DNA from: Mobilitalea sp.
Lineage (GTDB): Bacteria > Bacillota_A > Clostridia > Lachnospirales > Lachnospiraceae
Length of the DNA: 14,096 nt
Direction: 5' to 3'
Assembly: GCA_029974875.1 (NCBI GenBank)
Contig: JARKQP010000606.1
Coordinates: forward strand, 1-14,096
Notes under the pieces: model-generated
Told to the model about the DNA's origin: nothing
Databases searched by the model: none
Seen by the model: the letters and a program-made list of their open reading frames with translations, nothing else
Program-made: the position numbers and the translations under genes
Part shown: positions 1-6,442 of the stretch, one piece after another
How positions within the stretch are numbered: position 1 is the first letter of the stretch
Layout: every line of letters starts with the position of its first letter

Positions 1-970
1 CCAGAAATTTCACGGCACTGTCATGAGGTTTCTTCCAAATAGCCAAATCCGGCCCCTTTGCAAGTATCTGATAGGGATTACTGCTTATACTTCCTAAATG
101 ATATCCCCGTTTGATCGCATCAAAGTCGGTTGTATCACCAAATCCCGGAGTCTGATATAAATCCTTCGCATAATTCCAAAGGTTCGGGAAATCAATTAAT
201 CTGTTGCGATTTGTCCGGAAAACAAGATAATATGCGATATCAAATCTAGCTAAGGTTACATACAAGCGGATATCGGAATCGGTAATACGGTCTCCAAATA
301 GATATCTCTGATGAGACAGTCTTTCCTCCAGCCAATCCAGCCTTTCAAACAAGGTATCATATGCTTTTTCATACTCTTCCTGGGAGGTCGCAAATCCTGC
401 TTTATATACCCCATTATTTACATCATGAAAAATAATATCGTTCAGCTCATCAATTTCCGCTCTTAATTCTTCCGGATACAGATCAGGTGCATTTTCTTTA
501 TGAAAGGGCTTCCATACGGTTTCCCAATAGTTTGTTAACCGGAAATAATCATTGTTCACTACCTTCTTTGTCCTTACATCTACGATAGTGGGCACCGTAG
601 CTCTTCCGGTATACTCCGGATCAGTTGCTGCATAGATTTCAGGAAGAAAACGAATTCCAAGCACCGGATCTACACCGCCTTCATCAAGAGAGAACTCCCA
701 GCCCTGCTCTGTCCTAACAGGATTCACCTTACCAATGCTGATCACCTTATCAAGACCCAGGAGCTGAAATGCAATCACCTGTCTGTGCGCCCAGGGACAA
801 ATAGCTGCCCATAAGAGACGATAACGATGGGCTTCTACCGGCAATTCTCCTTCCCCATTCCCAAAGGGTGTTGTAAAGCGGTTTTTCTGTCTGACAAAAG
901 CACCTGATTTTGATATCTCATTTGCTAATTCTGACCTTGCAATGTTGTCGGCTTTGATCTCGTTTCCCAT
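1..970 (-). CDS. Glutathionyl-hydroquinone reductase (YqjG/ECM4-like GST), 3' end outside window
   Basis: Cytosolic glutathione S-transferase of the Xi/ECM4 class. Family members reduce glutathionyl-hydroquinones by attack of a catalytic cysteine. The reading frame is open from ATG 970 to the window edge (323 codons, no stop), close to the roughly 330 residues usual for the family, so only the last few residues are missing. The thioredoxin-like N-terminal domain carries the class signature CPWAHR with the probable catalytic Cys58, then a cis-proline segment TVPTIVD near residue 125 and an all-helical C-terminal domain with a DITDSDIRLYVTLARFD-like stretch. The start is supported by GAGGAAGG a few bases upstream. 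It is odd in an anaerobic clostridium, where glutathione is often absent; the thiol partner may differ. Family assignment is confident, the physiological substrate unknown. Confidence 0.88.
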   Translation of the reverse strand, partial: MGNEIKADNIARSELANEISKSGAFVRQKNRFTTPFGNGEGELPVEAHRYRLLWAAICPWAHRQVIAFQLLGLDKVISIGKVNPVRTEQGWEFSLDEGGVDPVLGIRFLPEIYAATDPEYTGRATVPTIVDVRTKKVVNNDYFRLTNYWETVWKPFHKENAPDLYPEELRAEIDELNDIIFHDVNNGVYKAGFATSQEEYEKAYDTLFERLDWLEERLSHQRYLFGDRITDSDIRLYVTLARFDIAYYLVFRTNRNRLIDFPNLWNYAKDLYQTPGFGDTTDFDAIKRGYHLGSISSNPYQILAKGPDLAIWKKPHDSAVKFL

Positions 971-1056
971 ATTTCCTTCCTCGCTTTCATTATTATAAAT
1001 ATTTCTTCAGTATGAACAATTTTAAAAATACCTTCCTTCGTTCTATTCCAATCGGG

Positions 1057-1085
1057 TATATAATTTCACTTTTCATAAAAACCAA
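1057..1085 (-). promoter_or_regulatory. Possible promoter for the glutathionyl-hydroquinone reductase gene
   Basis: On the minus strand TTGGTT (1085-1080) is followed 17 bp later by TATATA (1062-1057), about 90 bp before the ATG. The -10 is reasonable and the -35 is weak. The surrounding spacer is AT-rich, so chance matches are likely. Confidence 0.3.
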
Positions 1086-1261
1086 CTTACAAAACGCAAA
1101 CTCTCTCTATTTTTGCTGTTTCATCATCTAGAGTATGTAGTCCGCAGGATGCAATCGGCAGCTCCTGATTCAGAATTAAGGTTAATTATATTACTCATAT
1201 ATATATACTATGTTTTTGCATGGTTTTATACCTTTTATTATTTAATAAATGATGCTTCTTA

Positions 1262-1735
1262 TTATATTTCATGAGGGTTATCTCCAAAGCGATAGGCTTT
1301 CGGTAACAAAAAGCCTTCCTTTTCCATCCATTCCACTTCTTTCTGCTCTTTTTGCAGAAGAACCATACCGGTTTTCTGTCTGCGAAAACCAAATTTTTCG
1401 TATAACGCTACGGTCTGGGGATGGGTATATAAAATTATAGTACAGCCTTGTAATTGGCTAATCAAGGAGTCAATAATTACTCTTCCTATCTGTTTTCCAT
1501 GATAGAGGGGATCAACTGCGATGTTATATATGGCAGCCTGGCATATTCCATCTGACAACGCCCTTCCACAGCCAATCAGCAAATCTCCCTCATAGGCAAA
1601 GGCTACTGCATAACTGCGTTCAAAGATCAATTTCTGCCTTGCCCCATCCTCATGACTTAGTCCGAAGTGCCGTAATATATTACTTATTCTGTCCCAGTCC
1701 ACATTTTCCTTTGATGTTCTGATTTCAATGCCCAT
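1262..1735 (-). CDS. GNAT-family N-acetyltransferase
   Basis: A 157-residue stand-alone GNAT domain, predicted to transfer an acetyl group from acetyl-CoA to an amine. The acetyl-CoA motif A is visible as IYNIAVDPLYHGKQIGR (about residues 69-85). The pyrophosphate loop reads HGKQIG rather than the usual R/Q-x-x-G-x-G/A, so it is slightly degenerate. The typical ALYEKFGFRR motif B follows at about 110-119. Start ATG 1735 has AAGGAG six bases upstream. The last 30 residues (from about 128) are an extra tail rich in Glu, Lys and aromatic residues. It is a single-gene unit between two unrelated units, and no clear terminator follows it. The substrate (small molecule or protein) cannot be told from sequence. 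Confidence 0.85.
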   Translation of the reverse strand: MGIEIRTSKENVDWDRISNILRHFGLSHEDGARQKLIFERSYAVAFAYEGDLLIGCGRALSDGICQAAIYNIAVDPLYHGKQIGRVIIDSLISQLQGCTIILYTHPQTVALYEKFGFRRQKTGMVLLQKEQKEVEWMEKEGFLLPKAYRFGDNPHEI

Positions 1736-1882
1736 AAGCTACTCCTTATAATTACCCTCCGGATGACAACGATATTGTTAACATTGCTGTGAGCTAAAAA
1801 TATATATCCAGATTGTAAAAAAATATATATATCAGAATTTAACACAATTAAAAAATAAGTGTTAATCGTTAAAACTATCAGC

Positions 1883-1907
1883 TGGTTATTGGTAAAACCA
1901 ATAACCA
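1883..1907. repeat. Perfect 11-bp inverted repeat, 3-base spacer
   Basis: The arms TGGTTATTGGT (1883-1893) and ACCAATAACCA (1897-1907) are exact complements around AAA. Neither strand has an adjacent T-run, so it is not a standard intrinsic terminator. It lies about 150 bp upstream of the acetyltransferase start, so it may be an operator or a structured leader for that gene. Alternatively it could be a small mobile-repeat remnant. Confidence 0.6.
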
Positions 1908-2017
1908 AATATTTATAGAGCATTGTATTACTGTAAATTAGATTAATATCATGTTTTGCATATTTGTATTATATGTTTTGGTTATTATATGCTTACAAAT
2001 AACTTTTGTCAACCTTT

Positions 2018-2160
2018 CTGAAAAAAGGAAATAGACTCCTATGAAAAAGGGAATCAGCTCCTATAAAAAAAAGAACCGGCTCCTATAAAAAAGAACCGCC
2101 CCTATAAAAAAGAACCGCCCTATAAAAAAATAACCGACTCCTATAAAAAAAGGGAACCGG
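2018..2160. repeat. Seven-unit tandem array of a 19-23 bp repeat
   Basis: Plus-strand unit: CTCCTATAAAAAAGAACCGG, with copies starting at about 2018 (partial, divergent), 2036, 2058, 2080, 2100, 2119 and 2138. Units vary from 19 to 23 bp, mainly in the length of the A-run and by loss of the first bases. Read on the minus strand each unit is GAGCCGGTTC, then T6-8, then ATAG, which is the descending arm and T-tract of the terminator that directly precedes it (2145-2187). The array therefore looks like repeated duplication of a terminator's 3' half. Confidence 0.75.
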
Positions 2161-2187
2161 CTCCGTAAATTCTACGAAGCCAATCCT
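2145..2187 (-). terminator. Intrinsic terminator of the eight-gene operon
   Basis: On the minus strand the arms GGCTTCGTA (2181-2173) and TACGGAGCC (2167-2159) pair with one mismatch around a five-base loop. The stem can be lengthened by weaker pairing of GGATT (2186-2182) with GGTTCC, which brings it up to a run of seven T (2151-2145). It sits about 40 bp after the last stop codon (2228), where the operon terminator is expected. Confidence 0.7.
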
Positions 2188-2227
2188 GGGTAAAATTAAA
2201 TTTTCACTTTTTCAAATCCTTATGTCT

Positions 2228-3025
2228 TTATCTTCCATATTTCTCCAAGAGTTTAAAGTGAGTTTTTACAACATCTAAGGTCGGTTTATAATTTGTAATC
2301 CATCCCTCGCTTTCAGCAACTACAGCGCCCTCATACCCATATTCTTTTAAAATATTCATAAGATCCTTATATGGCGTATTAGGTTCTTCTCCGCGTTCAT
2401 CAAATACATGCCCTTTTCCATGGCAGTGAACTGTCCATTTTAATAGCGGTCTTAATGTTTCCACGTCATTTGCCTGGAAGTGTCCGGCTGCACCAGCCGT
2501 CTGCCAGCAGGAGAAGTCCGGGATTAACCTGAACCAAGGTGAATTTATTTTTTCCAAGGCATCAATGTAATATGCGGGAGGAAATGGCGCATGAAGCTCC
2601 ACACCCCAGATAATTTCGTATTTTTCAGCGATGGGAAGCCCTGCCTTAATCATCTCTAGCATATTTTCTACAGGCACGCCATAAAATGCGGGACGCATTA
2701 TCTTGGTGCCCAGATAGGAGGCTGTAGCGGCACCCAGCCTTACCATTTCCAAGTGCTCCTCCATGGTGGCACGCCTGTCATAATGGCTTAGGGCATTCAT
2801 ATAATAGCTGAAGCAGAATATCTCCAGCCCCAGCTCCTTGCAAAGGTCTTTGATATGGTCTAAGTCACTTATTTTTGTATTAGGCCAATTCGGTATATGC
2901 TGCTCTCCGATCAATTCCACGCCCTCACATCCTAGGGCTGCGCAGTATCTTAGGGCATCGTCAACTGTCAATGCACCGGTTTGGAGATCTCCGGCAAAGC
3001 TATATAAACTAACACCTAATTTCAC
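2228..3025 (-). CDS. TIM-barrel protein, putative C-glycoside deglycosidase alpha subunit / sugar isomerase-epimerase
   Basis: A 265-residue protein of the xylose-isomerase-like TIM-barrel superfamily (AP_endonuc_2, COG1082). The N-terminus (GVSLYSF, then EGVELIGEQHIPNWPN at 34-49) resembles alpha subunits of C-glycoside deglycosidases such as DgpC and DfgA. Candidate metal ligands in barrel order are Glu143 (WGVELH), Asp170 (IPDFSCW), His200 or His202 (VHCHGKGH) and Glu238 (VVAESEGW), with His145 a possible catalytic base. It seems shorter than the characterised alpha subunits. The start is GTG 3025, directly after the TAA of the preceding gene (TAAGTG, no gap), with GGGGGTGAT upstream; the two are surely translated together, as expected of subunits. 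Last gene before the terminator. It could instead be an ordinary sugar-phosphate isomerase; the neighbour makes the lyase reading more likely. Confidence 0.7.
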   Translation of the reverse strand: MKLGVSLYSFAGDLQTGALTVDDALRYCAALGCEGVELIGEQHIPNWPNTKISDLDHIKDLCKELGLEIFCFSYYMNALSHYDRRATMEEHLEMVRLGAATASYLGTKIMRPAFYGVPVENMLEMIKAGLPIAEKYEIIWGVELHAPFPPAYYIDALEKINSPWFRLIPDFSCWQTAGAAGHFQANDVETLRPLLKWTVHCHGKGHVFDERGEEPNTPYKDLMNILKEYGYEGAVVAESEGWITNYKPTLDVVKTHFKLLEKYGR

Positions 3026-3496
3026 TTATATCACCCCCATATTTCTCTTAAATTCGTATTCTATCCTGTTATTCGGCAAATGGTATCCTTCAAAGGCTGT
3101 CCGCAGTAAAAATTTAATTTCCACATCATTGGCCTCTTTCACTACCGCCTGCAGTTGCCCATCCAGCATCCGGATCTGGGCCACCTCGCCCAATCCCCAT
3201 TGCAGCTCATATAAATTCTTTGCATATTTGAAAGGAACGGCCTGATCCCGGATAACAAAGAAAATCTTGTCCTTCTGGACAGCATATCCATTAATGCCCA
3301 CTTCCATATCTTCCGCACAGGATACCGGAAATTCTGTATACCATGGATTCCGGAGCTTGAATTCATACCCCTTCATTCCATCCATTTCCACCTTATGTAA
3401 GTTTAAATCGGGAAACGCAACGCGCTCCCCAAGTTCACGGAACTGCTCCGTCAATGCATAGGAGCCGCCCGTCGGTATTCGTAGCTCAACACCCAT
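3026..3496 (-). CDS. DUF6379-like small protein, putative C-glycoside deglycosidase beta subunit
   Basis: A 156-residue predicted beta-sandwich protein without signal peptide or membrane segment. The core GYEFKLRNPWYTEFPVS (43-59), followed by EDMEVGINGYAV, an IFFVI strand, LQWGLGEVAQIRM (98-110) and a closing FLLRTAF strand (129-135), matches my recollection of DUF6379. That family includes the small beta subunits (DgpB, DfgB, CarC) that bind a TIM-barrel alpha subunit and help complete the active site in C-glycoside deglycosidases. The start ATG 3496 has AAGGAG ten bases upstream. It ends directly against the GTG of the TIM-barrel gene and begins 21 bp after the oxidoreductase, so oxidoreductase, beta and alpha lie consecutively. 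No catalytic residues can be assigned by eye. The identification rests on pattern memory, not on a search. Confidence 0.7.
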   Translation of the reverse strand: MGVELRIPTGGSYALTEQFRELGERVAFPDLNLHKVEMDGMKGYEFKLRNPWYTEFPVSCAEDMEVGINGYAVQKDKIFFVIRDQAVPFKYAKNLYELQWGLGEVAQIRMLDGQLQAVVKEANDVEIKFLLRTAFEGYHLPNNRIEYEFKRNMGVI

Positions 3497-3517
3497 TATG
3501 TTCCATCTCCTTCTGTT

Positions 3518-4570
3518 TTATTTTAAATCCACTGATGCATGTTTTCTTCCCGAAAGGCGCACTGCTTCCATCAATTGCAATACTTCACGCACCTGGGCAT
3601 TTGTTACCGCTAACTCAGCCTCACCATTTAAAGCGGCTAAATAATTTTCGTAAAACATCTGCCATTCTGGTTTTCCCGTAGGCAGAACCTGTTTTACAAG
3701 CTCCTCTTCTGCCCGTTTTGCCATCGCCCTTGTGGGTCCGGCTTTTGTCTCCAGTACAGAATCAGGCAGCTTTTCCACATGGGAGCCGCTCCGGTATAGC
3801 TCAGCGTCATCGAGCATCGATTTAATGATTAATGTGCCCGTATCGCCGGCCATATACCAGCGTGGGAGGGGATATAGCAGGTAAGTCCCTATCTCTATCA
3901 CATATGACAATCCGTTATCAAATTGAAACATGGCATTAAAGTAATCATCAACCTCCGGGTTAATGACATTATGGACATTGGCAGATACAGAAACAGCCTT
4001 ACCCAGGTTCAAATCCAGCATTTGGTCTATCAAATGCACGCCCCAGTCATAAATCATTCCACCGCCGTACTCCGGAAAACGGTGCCAGTCGTGCACCAAT
4101 CCGTTTGCTCCGAAGAAACGCGATCCGATAGTAAATACCTTGCCCAGCGTCCCGCTATTTAAGACATCCTTTACGCATTTGAAATCAGCATCAAACCGGC
4201 GGTTCTGGTGAACCTCAAGCTGGACCTTGCATTCCCTTGCCACCCGGACCATCTCATCAAACTCCTGGATATTTAATGCTGCCGGCTTTTCACATATAAT
4301 GTTTTTTCCTGCTTTTGCAGCTTCAATTACCATTTCCTTGTGCAAATGGTTCGGAGCTGAAACCAGAACCGTGTCCACTGAATTGTCCTGTAACAATTCG
4401 CGGTAATCCTTATAGGAACGGTATCCCTTTTGGGAGGCTTCTTCCCTTTTATTTTCATCCGTATCGCAGATCGCAGTCACTGTAATTCCCTTTGTCTGTG
4501 GCATATGCTCTGCATGCCAGTGTCCCATAAAACCGTATCCAATAATACCTACCTGCATTTCTTTTTTCAT
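3518..4570 (-). CDS. Gfo/Idh/MocA-family oxidoreductase, candidate sugar C3 dehydrogenase
   Basis: A 350-residue NAD(P)-dependent dehydrogenase. The N-terminal Rossmann fold begins with GIIGYGFMG (8-16) and acidic CDTD (35-38), favouring NAD(H). The family catalytic motif CEKPAAL is at 93-99 (Lys95). The C-terminal sheet domain has GGGMIYDWGVHLID, giving the usual Asp175/His179 pair. Family members oxidise hydroxyl groups of sugars, glycosides or cyclitols; DgpA of the puerarin C-deglycosylation pathway belongs here and makes the 3-keto sugar. Its position directly before the beta/alpha pair makes it the best candidate for the oxidation step that such lyases need. Start ATG 4570 has AAGGAG seven bases upstream. 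Length and motifs are complete. Inositol or rare-sugar dehydrogenase is the alternative. Confidence 0.85.
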   Translation of the reverse strand: MKKEMQVGIIGYGFMGHWHAEHMPQTKGITVTAICDTDENKREEASQKGYRSYKDYRELLQDNSVDTVLVSAPNHLHKEMVIEAAKAGKNIICEKPAALNIQEFDEMVRVARECKVQLEVHQNRRFDADFKCVKDVLNSGTLGKVFTIGSRFFGANGLVHDWHRFPEYGGGMIYDWGVHLIDQMLDLNLGKAVSVSANVHNVINPEVDDYFNAMFQFDNGLSYVIEIGTYLLYPLPRWYMAGDTGTLIIKSMLDDAELYRSGSHVEKLPDSVLETKAGPTRAMAKRAEEELVKQVLPTGKPEWQMFYENYLAALNGEAELAVTNAQVREVLQLMEAVRLSGRKHASVDLK

Positions 4571-4594
4571 GGCTATACTCCTTATAAATCCTTC

Positions 4595-5428
4595 CTAGCA
4601 GCCTAAAATCCGCAAATATTCCCGGCTCCTTCTCGTGCATTCCATCGGGTCCAGTTCATAATGCTCATCCTGTTCCACAATAACCCACTCTGCATTCGCA
4701 TCCGAGGCAGCTTGTAAGACAGGCTCCCAAATCTGCTGTCCAAAGCCCACCGCTCGGAATCCAAAATAGCCCTCATCAGCCTCCTTTTCTTCTGTGTCAA
4801 TACCGATCAGCTTATACAGATTAGCCGGATTTCCGGTCTTTATGTAATCCTTTAAATGGACAAGGGGACAACGGTCCGTATATTTTCTCACGAATTCTGC
4901 AGGCCTTTCCCCGGCTACTTCTATCCAGCAGGTGTCCGGCTCCGCTTGCAATAAATCCTTGGGAAGCCTCTTATAGATTTCATCTAATCCATAGGTGCCA
5001 TCCTCCAGTTTTACAAATTCAAAGTCATGGTTGTGATACAGGAGGGTCATTCCATGTGCTTGCATAACCCTTCCGATCCGTTCAATTTCTGCTAGGATTG
5101 TCTCAAACCCATCCGTTAACGGACGGTATTCCTCAGGCAGATATGGGATTCCGATATATCTGCAGCCAATGGTTCCGTAATCCCTAGCCACCTTCTCAGC
5201 ATCCGCCAGCATAGCCGTCAAAGGAACATGGGCGCAGATGGGTACCAATCCCACCCGATCCAGAACCTCCTTCACGAATTCCGGCTTTAATCCGTAGAGG
5301 CCGGCCAGCTCAACGCCATCATAGCCTAACTGCTTTACCTGCCCCATGACCTCCTCAAAATGATCCGGTGTATTTTCCAGCAGGTCACGGAGCCCATACA
5401 ACTGGATTCCCACTAAAAGCTTCTTCAT
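4595..5428 (-). CDS. Sugar phosphate isomerase/epimerase family TIM-barrel protein (IolE-like)
   Basis: A 277-residue AP_endonuc_2-fold protein (COG1082). Candidate metal-site residues are in YHNHDFEF (His132, His134, Glu137), EPDTCW (Asp165), LVHLKDY (His191) and IVEQDEH (Glu252). The superfamily includes inosose dehydratase, hydroxypyruvate isomerase, ketose 3-epimerases and keto-glycoside lyases/hydratases, and sequence alone does not choose among them. I prefer ATG 5428 to the upstream in-frame ATG 5452 because GGAGG lies seven bases before 5428 and the upstream codons look like leader. It follows the permease by 42 bp and precedes the second oxidoreductase by 24 bp. In this context it probably handles the keto-sugar produced by the oxidoreductases or released by the putative lyase. 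It is clearly different in motif from the TIM-barrel protein at 2228-3025, so not a recent duplicate. Confidence 0.8.
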   Translation of the reverse strand: MKKLLVGIQLYGLRDLLENTPDHFEEVMGQVKQLGYDGVELAGLYGLKPEFVKEVLDRVGLVPICAHVPLTAMLADAEKVARDYGTIGCRYIGIPYLPEEYRPLTDGFETILAEIERIGRVMQAHGMTLLYHNHDFEFVKLEDGTYGLDEIYKRLPKDLLQAEPDTCWIEVAGERPAEFVRKYTDRCPLVHLKDYIKTGNPANLYKLIGIDTEEKEADEGYFGFRAVGFGQQIWEPVLQAASDANAEWVIVEQDEHYELDPMECTRRSREYLRILGC

Positions 5429-5470
5429 AATTAATCCTCCATTCTTCTGCAAGTCAGCGGTATAATACCA

Positions 5471-6442
5471 TCATGCTTTTTCCATCCTCTTCTTAAAATA
5501 TCTGTCTGATAAGACATCCAATGATACCGCAATAAGGATTAATAAACCTTTTGCCACTGACTGCCAGTTTGAATCTACGCCCAATAAATTCAGCATATTA
5601 TTAATGGTTCCTACAATCAGGCAGCCGATAACGGTTCCCATCACCTTTCCTGATCCGCCGGAAAGAGGAGTTCCACCGATAACTACTGCTGCCACTGAAT
5701 CCAGCGCCATTCCCGCTCCTGCTGACGGCTGGGCAGAGTTAGCCCTTCCGGTCAATACTACTGCTGCAACAGAAGCGCAAACTCCTAACAGCATATATAC
5801 CCCAACGGTCACTTTCTTTGTATCAATTCCGGACACATGTGCGGCTTCCTTGTTTCCTCCGATGGCAATGATATGGCGCCCAAAGGTAGTCTTATTTAAA
5901 ACCAGATAGATCACGATTCCAACACCCACCATGATATAGATCGGGGTCGGAATGTTAAACAAATATCCCTGCCCCAATGCCTTAAACTCAGGAGAAATCC
6001 CCGTTACCGCCGAATTATGCGTAATCAAAAGGGTAATGCCATTATAAATCTGTCCTGTAGCCAGCGTGACAATAAACAGGGGCAGGCCGATGGAGACGCC
6101 GATCATTCCGTTCATAAAGCCGCAGAAGGCTCCCGTTAACACACCGATTAAGACAACCAGGCCAAAGGGCAGGCCTGCCCTGCTTAATAGCGCCATCTCG
6201 GCACCCAGCAGGCCGATCATGTCACCGACAGACAGGTCGAGATTGGCACTCGCTATAATGCAGGTAAAACCAATTCCGACGATGGCACTTACCGATATTT
6301 GCCGGATAACATTCAACAGATTCCTCGATGATAAAAACACCGGTGATACGAAGCAGCTTATAATAAACAGCAGCAGGAAAATTAAAATCGCCTTGTTATC
6401 CAATAATATGTTTAGCTTGTTTGTATTACTCATTTTCTTCAT
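5471..6442 (-). CDS. CUT2-family sugar ABC transporter permease (RbsC-like)
   Basis: Integral membrane subunit of a ribose-type (CUT2) importer, BPD_transp_2 family. About eight to ten hydrophobic segments run from ILIFLLLFIISCF at the N-terminus to LLILIAVSLDVL near the C-terminus. Family landmarks are ASANLDLSVGDMIGL, FIVTLATGQI, the cytoplasmic coupling loop GGNKEAAHVSGI and VIGGTPLSGGSG. The protein from ATG 6442 is 323 residues, matching RbsC. The start is uncertain: in-frame ATGs at 6454, 6442 and 6433 all overlap the ATPase gene end. AAGGAGGT is only two bases from 6454, AAGG is well spaced before 6442, and 6433 gives an ATGAGTAA overlap. Any choice implies translational coupling to the ATPase. 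A much longer frame up to 6589 lies inside the ATPase gene and is not credible. Confidence 0.9.
   Translation of the reverse strand: MKKMSNTNKLNILLDNKAILIFLLLFIISCFVSPVFLSSRNLLNVIRQISVSAIVGIGFTCIIASANLDLSVGDMIGLLGAEMALLSRAGLPFGLVVLIGVLTGAFCGFMNGMIGVSIGLPLFIVTLATGQIYNGITLLITHNSAVTGISPEFKALGQGYLFNIPTPIYIMVGVGIVIYLVLNKTTFGRHIIAIGGNKEAAHVSGIDTKKVTVGVYMLLGVCASVAAVVLTGRANSAQPSAGAGMALDSVAAVVIGGTPLSGGSGKVMGTVIGCLIVGTINNMLNLLGVDSNWQSVAKGLLILIAVSLDVLSDRYFKKRMEKA

Larger units (their letters stand above)
1736..2227. other. AT-rich intergenic region with several repeat structures
   Basis: No convincing gene is present in these 492 bases; the only open frame (minus, to about 1923) overlaps the acetyltransferase start and looks like chance. 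From left to right it holds: the acetyltransferase leader; two near-identical stretches of TATATAT plus CAGA at about 1799-1836; a perfect inverted repeat (1883-1907); very AT-rich DNA with repeated TGTTTTG and GGTTATT words (1940-1990); a tandem array (2018-2160); and the operon terminator. The acetyltransferase promoter must lie here, but no hexamer pair stands out. Confidence 0.6.

Noticed and set aside
1684..1923. 79-codon open frame on the minus strand upstream of the acetyltransferase
   Set aside because: It overlaps the acetyltransferase start in another frame, has a low-complexity Ile/Val-rich translation, spans the inverted repeat and lacks a ribosome binding site.
2018..2160. CRISPR array
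   Set aside because: Units of 19-23 bp adjoin each other with no unique spacers, so this is a simple tandem repeat.
3142..3366. Open frames opposite or offset to operon genes (for example within the small-subunit gene)
   Set aside because: They are shadows of well-supported genes, without ribosome binding sites or recognisable protein features.
2228..5428. Classical inositol catabolism cluster (IolG/IolE-like genes)
   Set aside because: Although oxidoreductase and IolE-like folds occur, no IolD, IolB, IolC or IolJ is present, and the DUF6379-like subunit is not part of that pathway; inositol remains possible only as a substrate.
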